From: Berkiella_A sp963976875
Lineage (GTDB): Bacteria; Pseudomonadota; Gammaproteobacteria; Berkiellales; Berkiellaceae
Direction of reading: 5' to 3'
Length of the DNA: 64,000 nucleotides
Assembly (NCBI GenBank): GCA_963976875.1
Contig: CAXBML010000003.1
Coordinates: 62,001-126,000, forward strand
Position numbers and translations under genes: made by a program. This document shows positions 1 through 7,665 of the stretch, piece after piece. Under the pieces are notes generated by a model, which did not search any database, had not been told where the DNA came from, and saw only the letters and a program-made list of their open reading frames with translations. Position 1 is the stretch's first letter, and each line of letters begins with the position of its first letter.

Positions 1-1
1 T

Positions 2-88
2 CATATGAATCAGTTTTTACAACAGACAGTAGGGCAACAAAGTCATTTTACTCAAGATGTTGCTCAGCTATTGCAAGTAATGAGTTAA
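2..88 (+). CDS. fliI: FliI flagellar export ATPase, C-terminal end (partial)
   Basis: Only the last 28 residues are present; the open frame enters from the left edge and stops at 86-88. The tail (INQFLQQ-like followed by a short helix) fits the C-terminus of FliI, the ATPase that energises flagellar type III export at the cytoplasmic base of the basal body. The assignment leans on position: fliJ begins four bases later, and fliI-fliJ is the standard order. No catalytic motif lies inside the window, so the call is positional. Confidence 0.6.
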   Translation, partial: HMNQFLQQTVGQQSHFTQDVAQLLQVMS

Positions 89-92
89 ATTG

Positions 93-509
93 ATGTTAGA
101 TAAACTTTATAAATTATCGAAACTATGGTCTTTTCAGGAAAAACAAATTCGAAATAGGTGTCAGCAGGTAACCATTGCACTAGAGAACGAGAAAGTTCAG
201 GTCGAAGCATTAGAACAGTTTTATCAAGAGTATTTAATCAACGATCAAGATATTGTAGGACTAGAGCTTAAAGAGAAAATCAGGTTTTGTGATAATTTGG
301 GTCACGTTGTCCAATTACAAAAAAAGGGGTTATATAAGCTTGAACAAGATCAGAAACAGCTACAAAAGTTACATGCACAATTTTCACAAAAAATATTGAT
401 CTTGAATAATATCATCGCAAAACGTAAGGCCATTGTCGATTCAAATAAACTTAAAAAAGAGTTTAAACAAATGGAAGATTTATATAGGCAATTTAAGCAG
501 TTTCAGTAA
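93..509 (+). CDS. fliJ: FliJ flagellar export chaperone/stalk protein
   Basis: The protein has 138 residues, is almost entirely charged and helical, and reads as one long antiparallel coiled coil, as expected for FliJ, which sits in the FliI hexamer and escorts export substrates to FlhA. Family members are about 145 residues and poorly conserved, so the call rests on length, helix character and position after fliI. The ATG at 93 is preferred over a TTG at 90. It is followed by a STAS gene and fliK. Confidence 0.8.
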   Translation: MLDKLYKLSKLWSFQEKQIRNRCQQVTIALENEKVQVEALEQFYQEYLINDQDIVGLELKEKIRFCDNLGHVVQLQKKGLYKLEQDQKQLQKLHAQFSQKILILNNIIAKRKAIVDSNKLKKEFKQMEDLYRQFKQFQ

Positions 510-549
510 AATACAATAGTGTAATTTATCAATATATGCGAGGTTTAAA

Positions 550-855
550 ATGACAGTTCAATCTCAAATGGACAAAAGTAAAAATGAACTCAATATTTCT
601 GTAGATGGTCGGTTTGATTTTAGTGTGCTTCAAAATTTCAGAAGTGCTTATGAAAATATTCAGGATCAGCCTGAAATGTTTATTGTTGATCTTGAAAAGT
701 CTACTTATATAGACAGTTCAGCCTTAGGGATGCTTTTAGCATTAAGAGATCATGCGGGGGGAGATAAAGCAAAAATTTTGATTACTAACTGTTCAGAGGA
801 TATTAAAAAAATATTGAGCATTACAAAATTGGATGAATTATTCACAGTTGTGTAA
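550..855 (+). CDS. STAS-domain anti-anti-sigma factor-like protein
   Basis: The 101-residue protein is a single STAS domain. The motif IDSSALGMLLALRD near residues 55-68 carries the serine normally phosphorylated by an anti-sigma kinase in SpoIIAA/HsbA-type antagonists. A GAGG-like ribosome site precedes the ATG. In Pseudomonas putida-type flagellar loci an HsbA-like STAS gene lies between fliJ and fliK together with a response regulator/phosphatase (hsbR) and hptB; here only the STAS gene remains. A role in switching flagellar gene expression is inferred; the partner kinase is not in the window. Confidence 0.85.
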   Translation: MTVQSQMDKSKNELNISVDGRFDFSVLQNFRSAYENIQDQPEMFIVDLEKSTYIDSSALGMLLALRDHAGGDKAKILITNCSEDIKKILSITKLDELFTVV

Positions 856-882
856 ACATATAACCTTTTAATTGAGGTAAGT

Positions 883-898
883 TGGCATGTCTTTTGTA
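883..898 (+). promoter_or_regulatory. sigma-54 (RpoN) promoter-like element upstream of fliK
   Basis: The sequence TGGCATGTCTTTTGTA has the -24 GG separated by ten bases from the -12 dinucleotide, as in the TGGCAC-N5-TTGCA consensus, but the -12 reads GT rather than GC. It lies 35 bases before the fliK start, in the gap after the STAS gene. Polar flagellar operons are typically RpoN/FleQ-dependent, so an internal promoter here is plausible. Confidence 0.45.
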
Positions 899-932
899 AT
901 CTGATACTTACAAACTAACAAAAATAAATAAA

Positions 933-2315
933 ATGGATTTTATGGATAATACACTTAAAAATAATTCGCTTCTCAGTCAGGTCGCGGCACCAGATAAATC
1001 ATCTGTAAAAACAAAAGGTTACACCGAAAGTAATCATTCTGCAACAGATAATAAACAGGAAAGCTATGAATCTGTAGCCAAAAATATTGAAAAAACCGAA
1101 GGCAAAGAAAAGGATGCAACGGGCAACAATTTGCCTAATAAAGCTTCTGGTAGCCGTGATGATATGCAATCAAAGAAGATTGATAACGAGTCAAGTGAGT
1201 CCAATGATTTAGGTACTGAACAAGAACCCGAAATAAACTCGGGTCTGTCTGAAGAACAAGCGCTTACCATTTTGGGGCAATCCACCGATGATGTGGATGG
1301 TAATAAAGAACCCGCCAATCAATTTTTACTCAATAAAAGTACAATGATCAGTGAGATCAATACAGATGAGGAAGCTGCGCAAAATATGCAGGCATTGGCA
1401 AAAGTACAATCATATATGCCTCTATCTCGAGTACAATTAGAGGCGACAGACAATCATATGAGCTTAAGTCAATATGTATATAATCAATATAATAAGGGCG
1501 TATCTGGGTTTGATGCCTCTACGCAGAACAATGTCGCTCTGGATAATGTTGTCTTAGAGAATGACCTTGCAAATACGATACCTAAAGAAAATATAGAAGA
1601 GCAATTAAAGGTTGATAAAAATACAGTGCTACAAGATTTAAAATCAGGTAAAACTGCTATTGAAGGTGATCTTGATTTGTCTGATCTAAAGTCTGGTTTA
1701 ATGAACTCTGCTGCTCAGGAACTAACACAAGATCCCGAGCAAGTCTCTAACCAAATGAAAAATGCTTTAGAAATATTTAATCAAAATTTAAAAAGCACCC
1801 AATCTGGTCAGGTTCAGTCTCAACATGCGATAGCGACAGGTCAAACATTAACGAGTACAGCGACAAATGCGGGCAAGTTAGATGCCTTTATTCAAACAGA
1901 CGGCCAAGTTCAAGATAATAGCCAAAAATCAACGGTGAATGGCATTCCAGACAAAATACAAATGATGTTGAGTAAACAAGATCAGTCTATGCGGATTATG
2001 TTAGAGCCCCCTGAATTAGGCGCCATGGAAATTAAAATACATAGTAACAGTGGGAGCACACACATAAGTTTTCATACACAAGTGGCTTCGACCAAAGATG
2101 TGATTGAGTCACAAATGCAAGACCTAAGAGACATGCTAGGACAGCAAGGTGTTGATTTAGGAGATGTAAACGTTTTTCATCAAGATTCGAGTCAGCAAGA
2201 TTCAGAAAATCCTGAAATGAAATATACAGCACGGTTTGAAGATGCTGAGAAGGAAGACATCGAGGTCCATCAATTGCAATATAGAACAAACTCACGTTTG
2301 GATTTATTTGCTTAA
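933..2315 (+). CDS. fliK: FliK flagellar hook-length control protein
   Basis: The 460-residue protein has a long, Gln/Asn/Ser-rich, low-complexity N-terminal ruler region and a C-terminal Flg_hook domain at about residues 340-430. That domain contains the typical stretch LEPPELGAMEIKIH followed by a Gln-rich segment. FliK is an exported ruler that switches the export gate (FlhB) from hook to filament substrates. Start: ATG at 933; a second ATG at 942 is possible. Position between fliJ/STAS and fliL agrees. Confidence 0.9.
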   Translation: MDFMDNTLKNNSLLSQVAAPDKSSVKTKGYTESNHSATDNKQESYESVAKNIEKTEGKEKDATGNNLPNKASGSRDDMQSKKIDNESSESNDLGTEQEPEINSGLSEEQALTILGQSTDDVDGNKEPANQFLLNKSTMISEINTDEEAAQNMQALAKVQSYMPLSRVQLEATDNHMSLSQYVYNQYNKGVSGFDASTQNNVALDNVVLENDLANTIPKENIEEQLKVDKNTVLQDLKSGKTAIEGDLDLSDLKSGLMNSAAQELTQDPEQVSNQMKNALEIFNQNLKSTQSGQVQSQHAIATGQTLTSTATNAGKLDAFIQTDGQVQDNSQKSTVNGIPDKIQMMLSKQDQSMRIMLEPPELGAMEIKIHSNSGSTHISFHTQVASTKDVIESQMQDLRDMLGQQGVDLGDVNVFHQDSSQQDSENPEMKYTARFEDAEKEDIEVHQLQYRTNSRLDLFA

Positions 2316-2411
2316 CGTCACACAACACACCGTTCCAGCATAAGTTGGCTCGGTGCCCGTCAAAATACTGACATTGCTTTTTTAAGTGATTGAATACGCT
2401 CATGTTTTATT

Positions 2412-2427
2412 TGGTATGGTCTTTGCA
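2412..2427 (+). promoter_or_regulatory. sigma-54 (RpoN) promoter-like element upstream of fliL
   Basis: TGGTATGGTCTTTGCA keeps GG and GC exactly ten bases apart and has a perfect TTGCA -12 box. It lies in the 144-base gap between fliK and fliL, 33 bases before the fliL end of the gap, with an AAGGAG ribosome site at 2449-2454. This would start a fliLMNOPQR-flhBAFG transcript under RpoN control. Confidence 0.6.
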
Positions 2428-2459
2428 AGTCGTATACTAATAATGCAAGGAGCAATTTT

Positions 2460-3068
2460 ATGGCTAAAGACACCAAAGAAAATCAAGATAACGAGACCAA
2501 TGATTCTTCTGATGGCTCTGAACAGACAACAAAAACTTCTGTAGATCCTAATTCTAAAATGAAACTGATTGTTATCATGGCTCTCTGCATGGTGCTTTTG
2601 TCTGTAACCGCTACAGTCTCAACAGTATTATTAACATTAAATCGTGATAATAACGCTACTGAGGAAACTGCCAACAATAGTAATTCTAAAGAGGCTGCAG
2701 AAACTCAAGCAGAAGATAGTGATGAAGAGGATGTTTATGTAAACACAGGTACACCACTCTTTTATCAATTTAACCCTACTTTTGTTGTCAATATTCCGGC
2801 AAAGGGGCGAGCTAAATTTTTACAGGTGCAAGTTCAAATTATGACTTATGATCAAAAGGTTGTTGAAAATATTGAACACTATTCGCCTCTAATTAAAAAT
2901 GATTTAGTGCAATTATTCGGACAACAAAACTATGATGAGTTAATCAAACCTAATGGTAAAGAAATGTTACGCGCAAAAGCATTAAAAGTCGTGAAGTCAG
3001 TCATAACCAAAAATACTGGAGAAGATGGGGTAGAACAAGTTTTGTTTACAAGTTTTATCACACAATAA
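2460..3068 (+). CDS. fliL: FliL flagellar basal-body/stator-associated protein
   Basis: At 202 residues this is a single-pass inner-membrane protein. It has an acidic Ser/Thr-rich cytoplasmic N-terminus of about 35 residues, one hydrophobic segment (about 36-58), an acidic linker and a periplasmic FliL domain starting at the YQFNPTFVVNIP region. FliL rings surround the stators and help torque generation. A strong AAGGAG ribosome site lies seven bases before the ATG. fliM starts four bases after its stop, so the genes are co-transcribed. Confidence 0.93.
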   Translation: MAKDTKENQDNETNDSSDGSEQTTKTSVDPNSKMKLIVIMALCMVLLSVTATVSTVLLTLNRDNNATEETANNSNSKEAAETQAEDSDEEDVYVNTGTPLFYQFNPTFVVNIPAKGRAKFLQVQVQIMTYDQKVVENIEHYSPLIKNDLVQLFGQQNYDELIKPNGKEMLRAKALKVVKSVITKNTGEDGVEQVLFTSFITQ

Positions 3069-3071
3069 ATT

Positions 3072-4010
3072 ATGAATGATGTTTTAAATGAAAATGAAAT
3101 TGAAGATCTAATGAGTCATAATTCAAGCGACTCAGAGATATCTTCTGGGCCGAAACATTATAATTTTTCTGAAAATTCAGGCCTAGTTAAGAATAAATTT
3201 GATAAGCTTGAAATAGTATATGATAAATTTGTACGAACTTTTAAAGTGAGTCTTTATGCTTACTTTAGAAAGAATATCGAAATAGACAGTGATCCTATTC
3301 AGATCATGAAAGCCGATGATTATCTATCTAGCCTTAGGACCCCAACCAATATCAATATTATTAGTATGAATCCATTAAGAGGCGATGCTTTTCTCTGTTT
3401 AGATTCGCAACTAATTTATGCCTTGGTTGATAAGTTTTTTGGTGGAGATGGAAAAGCCACTTCCAGCGTTGATGATAAAGATTTTACCCCAACAGAATAC
3501 AGAATTATCAGCAATATACTATCGCTGCTTTTTAGTGATATACAAAATGCATGGGAAGAAACCCACCCTGTTCAGTTTGGTCTGGTGGCTCAAAAAATAG
3601 ATCCATCCATGCTGACCAATTTATCTCCGTTTGAGCATGTCGTGGTTAAAAAATTTCACATTGGATTAGAAGGCGGCGGTGGTGATATACAGTTTGCATT
3701 GCCCATGTCCGTGTTAGACCCCATTTTAGATAAATTAGAATTTAATGTTAAAAAAGTGCAAAGCGCAGAAAACAAAGAATGGGAAAATGCCCTGCGAAAA
3801 GAAATACTAGAGGCTTCTGTAGAAGTCAATTGTATACTTGCAACAAAGAAAATAAAACTGGGTGATGTCAAAGCTTTAAAAAAAGGTGACATTATCACAA
3901 TTGATATTCCTGAGTTCTCGAATATTAAAATAGGTAATATTCCTGTTTATGAAACTAAGTTTGGAACGCATGAAGGTCATTATGCGGTTAAGATTCAATC
4001 AAAAATATAA
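3072..4010 (+). CDS. fliM: FliM flagellar motor switch protein
   Basis: The 312-residue protein matches FliM in length and layout. The N-terminal peptide VLNENEIEDLM resembles the CheY-binding LSQxEIDxLL motif. A CheC/FliM middle domain (with NPLRGDAFLCLDSQLIYALVDKFFGG) and a C-terminal SpoA domain ending in GxHEGHYAVKI follow. FliM forms the C-ring with FliG and FliN. The CheY-binding peptide is kept in recognisable form although no chemotaxis genes are seen in this cluster. Confidence 0.95.
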   Translation: MNDVLNENEIEDLMSHNSSDSEISSGPKHYNFSENSGLVKNKFDKLEIVYDKFVRTFKVSLYAYFRKNIEIDSDPIQIMKADDYLSSLRTPTNINIISMNPLRGDAFLCLDSQLIYALVDKFFGGDGKATSSVDDKDFTPTEYRIISNILSLLFSDIQNAWEETHPVQFGLVAQKIDPSMLTNLSPFEHVVVKKFHIGLEGGGGDIQFALPMSVLDPILDKLEFNVKKVQSAENKEWENALRKEILEASVEVNCILATKKIKLGDVKALKKGDIITIDIPEFSNIKIGNIPVYETKFGTHEGHYAVKIQSKI

Positions 4011-4023
4011 ATAAGAGGCAATT

Positions 4024-4425
4024 ATGACAGATGACACACAGTCTGTAACCGATGAGAACTCTGATGCTCAGCAAGAGAATATGCCAGATCCTGCTGCGCA
4101 AAAGCAAACACAAGATGCCAAATTTGAGGATTTGCAAAACGAACATTCTGGAGGCGTACTAGAAAATCCTGATCTGGATGTCATTATGGATATTCCTGTG
4201 GTGCTTTCATTAGAAGTAGGACAAACGCCCATTAGTATTCGTAATCTATTAAGTTTGAACCAAGGCTCTGTTATTGAGCTCGATCGTTTAGCTGGTGACC
4301 CGTTAGATGTTTTGGTCAACGGTACATTAATTGCGCATGCAGAAGTGGTTGTCGTGAATGACAAGTTTGGTTTGCGTTTAACAGATGTGGTGAATGCGGA
4401 TGAAAGACTTAGCAAAATAAACTAA
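4024..4425 (+). CDS. fliN: FliN flagellar motor switch protein
   Basis: The 133-residue protein has an acidic, Gln-rich N-terminal extension of about 50 residues followed by a typical SpoA/FliN domain (DIPVVLSLEVGQTPISIRNLLSL, GSVIELDRLAGDPLDVLVNG). FliN makes the lower C-ring and docks FliH-FliI. An AAGAGGCA ribosome site precedes the ATG. It lies in the usual fliMNO order. Confidence 0.96.
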   Translation: MTDDTQSVTDENSDAQQENMPDPAAQKQTQDAKFEDLQNEHSGGVLENPDLDVIMDIPVVLSLEVGQTPISIRNLLSLNQGSVIELDRLAGDPLDVLVNGTLIAHAEVVVVNDKFGLRLTDVVNADERLSKIN

Positions 4426-4434
4426 GGAATAAAA

Positions 4435-4731
4435 ATGTTTGATCTGAGTATGATAGTAAATATTTGTGTCATGTTATTACTGACTATAATGGCGATTGTG
4501 CTTATAGGGTATCTGAGCAAGAAATATAAAATATTTGTGCCCAGTTCAGGTCAAGGGGTTGAGTTAATTGGCGGTACAAATCTAGGTAAAAAAAATAAAA
4601 TTATCTTAGTTGAAGTTTTAGATAGAAAAATACTTTTGGGTGTGTCGGAACAACAAATTAATACGCTTTGCGTATTCGACACAGGGGCTGAAATTAGCCC
4701 CACTGATTTAAAGGTTAATATCCATGAATAA
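4435..4731 (+). CDS. fliO: FliO flagellar export apparatus assembly protein
   Basis: The 98-residue protein has one N-terminal transmembrane segment (about residues 5-27) and a small cytoplasmic domain with a GTNLGKKNKIILVEVLDRKILLGV core, typical of the FliO/YscJ-like domain. FliO is a scaffold for FliP ring assembly. The C-terminus overlaps the fliP start by eight bases, indicating translational coupling. Confidence 0.92.
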   Translation: MFDLSMIVNICVMLLLTIMAIVLIGYLSKKYKIFVPSSGQGVELIGGTNLGKKNKIILVEVLDRKILLGVSEQQINTLCVFDTGAEISPTDLKVNIHE

Positions 4732-5488
4732 TACATATAGAACAATTTTATTAGCTACCTTATTGTTCTTGATACCCAGCATTGGATTTGCTAATGATTT
4801 AAACCTTGATTTGTTAAAGGTGACCGAGGGTGGAGAAGGGGCGCAAACTTACTCTGTCAGCATTCAAATATTAGCCATCATGACCATGTTGTCTTTGCTG
4901 CCTGCCATTGTTTTGATGATGACCTCTTTTACGCGTATTATTATCGTACTAGCCATTTTGCGCCAAGCTTTAGGTATGCCACAAACCCCCAGTAATCAAA
5001 TTATTATTGGCTTAGCATTATTCTTGTCTTTATTTATTATGACGCCCATTATTTCTGATATTAATAACAATTCAATTCAACCTTATTTAGCTAATACTAT
5101 TTCCCAGGAGACTGCAATTAAAGAGGCAGTTGAGCCTGTTAAAAAATTTATGTTCCAACAAACCAGAGAGGCAGACTTATTGTTATTTAGTGGTTTGTCG
5201 AATAGCACTGCAGCAATTGATGATATCTCCAGTGTGCCTCTGCCTATTTTAATTCCCGCTTTTATTACCTCTGAACTGAAAACGGCCTTCCAGATTGGTT
5301 TTATTATCTTTATTCCTTTTTTGATAATAGATTTAGTGGTTGCCAGTGTACTGATGTCAATGGGGATGATGATGATGTCGCCCTTAATTATTTCTCTACC
5401 TTTTAAATTAATGTTATTTGTACTAGTCGATGGATGGAATCTGTTAATGGGCACACTCGCCACAAGCTTTGCAGTAGGAGCATTATAA
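4724..5488 (+). CDS. fliP: FliP flagellar export gate protein
   Basis: The 254-residue protein has a cleavable signal peptide (cut near SIGFA-ND), four membrane segments and the FliP signatures MTSFTRIIIVLAILRQALGMPQ and FIPFLIIDLVVASVLMSMGMMM. Five copies form the core of the FliPQR export gate. It overlaps fliO by eight bases, and its TAA shares one base with the fliQ ATG. Confidence 0.98.
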   Translation: MNNTYRTILLATLLFLIPSIGFANDLNLDLLKVTEGGEGAQTYSVSIQILAIMTMLSLLPAIVLMMTSFTRIIIVLAILRQALGMPQTPSNQIIIGLALFLSLFIMTPIISDINNNSIQPYLANTISQETAIKEAVEPVKKFMFQQTREADLLLFSGLSNSTAAIDDISSVPLPILIPAFITSELKTAFQIGFIIFIPFLIIDLVVASVLMSMGMMMMSPLIISLPFKLMLFVLVDGWNLLMGTLATSFAVGAL

Positions 5489-5757
5489 TGGGACCAGATG
5501 TTATAATGGATTTATTTCGTCAGGCTTTGGTTATTTTAATTACCATGGTGGGTATTATTGTGCTGCCTAGTTTGGCAGCAGGTCTCGTGATCAGTATTTT
5601 TCAGGCTGCTACACAAATCAACGAACAATCGTTAAGCTTTATCCCTAGACTCATTATAATCTTTTTGACTTTAATGTTTTTAGGCCCTTGGCTGGCAAGC
5701 TATATTCATGATTTTACTATTCGTATTTTTGAAACAATACCATTAGTGTTGGTTTAA
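5488..5757 (+). CDS. fliQ: FliQ flagellar export gate protein
   Basis: With the ATG at 5488 the product is 89 residues, the normal FliQ length, with two transmembrane hairpin helices and the conserved GLVISIFQAATQINEQSLSF core. A longer frame begins at 5434 inside fliP. The short start is preferred because GTAGGAG lies seven bases upstream and TAATG couples it to fliP. FliQ packs around FliP/FliR in the export gate. Confidence 0.97.
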   Translation: MGPDVIMDLFRQALVILITMVGIIVLPSLAAGLVISIFQAATQINEQSLSFIPRLIIIFLTLMFLGPWLASYIHDFTIRIFETIPLVLV

Positions 5758-5761
5758 AGAG

Positions 5762-6550
5762 ATGGGTGCACCATTTGATTTAACAGACCTTATCATAAAC
5801 TTTATGTTACCGTTTATTCGGATAGCCGCTTTATTTATGGTGATGCCTATATTTGGTGCTTCTCTTATACCTAAACGCGTAAAAGTGATTTTAAGCTTGG
5901 GAGTTAGTTTTATTGTATTTGTGTCACTATCTGATTCTGTTGTGTCATTCACGCAATCTCTTACCCTGTTCCACCTTGTCTTGCTAATAGGCCAACAAAT
6001 ATTGATTGGTGCTGCTATGGGCCTCATTATACATATCATATTTCAAGCCTTTGTCATTGCGGGGCAGATCAGTGCAATGCAAATGGGCTTAGGTTTTGCA
6101 TCTATGATGGACCCCCAAAATGGTGTATCTGTACCTGCTGTGGGGCAACTTTATTTGATGATAGTCACATTACTGTATCTATCCATTAATGGACACTTAT
6201 ATGCGATTCAAATTTTGGTGGAAAGCTTCGCGGTTTTTCCTGTTACAATACTGAATATAACTTCTTTACCCGTAGAAAAATTAATATTACTCAGTAATTG
6301 GATGTTTATGGGGGCAGTCAAAATATCATTACCTGCCATTGCAGCATTATTGATTGTTAATTTATCAATCGGGATTATGACAAAAGCAGCGCCACAACTG
6401 AATATTTTCTCTATTGGCTTTCCCCTAACGATGATTTTAGGTTTAATTATATTATGGTTCGCTATGGCAGCAGTCGTTCCTGAGTTTCATCGGCTTATGG
6501 ATGCTGTTCATTTTGAATTAGTTGATTGGGGGACGCCAGATGTCAGATGA
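5762..6550 (+). CDS. fliR: FliR flagellar export gate protein
   Basis: The 262-residue, six-to-eight-helix membrane protein has FliR features: an N-terminal FIRIAALFMVMPIFG segment, the GLIIHIIFQAFVIAGQISAMQMGLGFA region and a C-terminal MTKAAPQLNIFSIGFPLTM motif. One FliR joins five FliP and four FliQ in the gate. The stop lies inside flhB, an 11-base overlap. Confidence 0.98.
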   Translation: MGAPFDLTDLIINFMLPFIRIAALFMVMPIFGASLIPKRVKVILSLGVSFIVFVSLSDSVVSFTQSLTLFHLVLLIGQQILIGAAMGLIIHIIFQAFVIAGQISAMQMGLGFASMMDPQNGVSVPAVGQLYLMIVTLLYLSINGHLYAIQILVESFAVFPVTILNITSLPVEKLILLSNWMFMGAVKISLPAIAALLIVNLSIGIMTKAAPQLNIFSIGFPLTMILGLIILWFAMAAVVPEFHRLMDAVHFELVDWGTPDVR

Positions 6551-7664
6551 TTCCCAAGAACGGACCGAAGACGCGACCCCCAAACGGGAAAAAGAAACCA
6601 AGAAAAAAGGGCAGGTTGCGCGTTCAAAAGATTTTAATACTGCGATACTTTTAATTTGTTCAGGTGTTTCATTTGCTCTTTTTGGAACCTTCGTTGTAGA
6701 ACATTGTTTTAAAATATTTGAAATAGCTTTTAATCCTAAAACTGAAAACATACGAAGTATGAATACGTTATTTTCGATTTTACACGAGGCCGCCTATCTG
6801 GGTTTTGTTTTGTTAATACCGTTATTTATTATTAATATTTTTGCAAGTTTTATTGGCCCTGTTTTAGTCGGCAACTGGATATTTGCAGTTGATAATTTTA
6901 ATTTTAAATTAGAACGATTAGACCCTATCAAGGGGTTAAAAAAAATATTTTCAATAAAAAGCCTCATGGAAATTGTAAAGTCTATTTTGAAGTTTTTTCT
7001 GGTGCTCGGTGTCGCTTTGTTGTTATTCAAAATGTTGTTTTTTTCTATAATGGCGTTATCTGTTTTTAATGTTGAAGAAGCGATTGTGCATTTTTCTGAG
7101 ATTTTAGTGTTTTGTTTTTTTGTTCTGACATCTTCATTGATACTTATTGCGGCAATAGATGTGCCCTTTCAAATTTCTCAACATTTAAAACAAATTAAAA
7201 TGACGAAGCAAGAAGTCAAAGATGAAAGCAAAGAAACAGAGGGTAAACCAGAGGTTAAATCTCAAATCGCTCGACTACAAAGAGAAATGTCCAAACGCCG
7301 TATGATGGGCAATGTGCCTGATGCAGATGTCATCATTACTAATCCCACCCATTTTGCTGTTGCGATCCAATACGACGATAAAATAATGAAAGCGCCAAAA
7401 CTATTGGCAAAAGGGGCTGATAACATGGCAGGCAAAATTAGACAAGTTGCCGATCACAATAAGATTCCTATTGTACAGATGCCATTGTTAGCGCGAGCTA
7501 TTTTTTATAATACTGAAATTGACGACGAAATACCCAGTCAATTATATGTTGCTTGCGCTCAAGTTTTAGCTTATGTATACAAATTAAAAATGTATAAAAA
7601 AGGCAAGGAATCAAAACCGAAATTACCCAAGAACATAAATATACCAAGTGATATGGTGAGATAA
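6540..7664 (+). CDS. flhB: FlhB flagellar export switch protein
   Basis: The 374-residue protein opens with the typical MSDDSQERTEDATPKRE, has four membrane helices, and carries the autocleavage motif NPTH at about residues 268-271 in the cytoplasmic domain. Cleavage after Asn lets FlhB switch export specificity on a FliK signal. The ATG at 6540 is chosen over an upstream TTG at 6522 because the family starts here and a GGGGGA ribosome site lies upstream. It overlaps fliR by 11 bases. Confidence 0.98.
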   Translation: MSDDSQERTEDATPKREKETKKKGQVARSKDFNTAILLICSGVSFALFGTFVVEHCFKIFEIAFNPKTENIRSMNTLFSILHEAAYLGFVLLIPLFIINIFASFIGPVLVGNWIFAVDNFNFKLERLDPIKGLKKIFSIKSLMEIVKSILKFFLVLGVALLLFKMLFFSIMALSVFNVEEAIVHFSEILVFCFFVLTSSLILIAAIDVPFQISQHLKQIKMTKQEVKDESKETEGKPEVKSQIARLQREMSKRRMMGNVPDADVIITNPTHFAVAIQYDDKIMKAPKLLAKGADNMAGKIRQVADHNKIPIVQMPLLARAIFYNTEIDDEIPSQLYVACAQVLAYVYKLKMYKKGKESKPKLPKNINIPSDMVR

Positions 7665-7665
7665 T

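Noticed and set aside
2032..2403. Minus-strand frame of 123 codons opposite the fliK end
   Set aside because: It is antisense to the conserved Flg_hook domain and has no ribosome site.
5083..5463. Minus-strand frame of 126 codons opposite fliP
   Set aside because: It mirrors the conserved FliP helices and is an antisense shadow.
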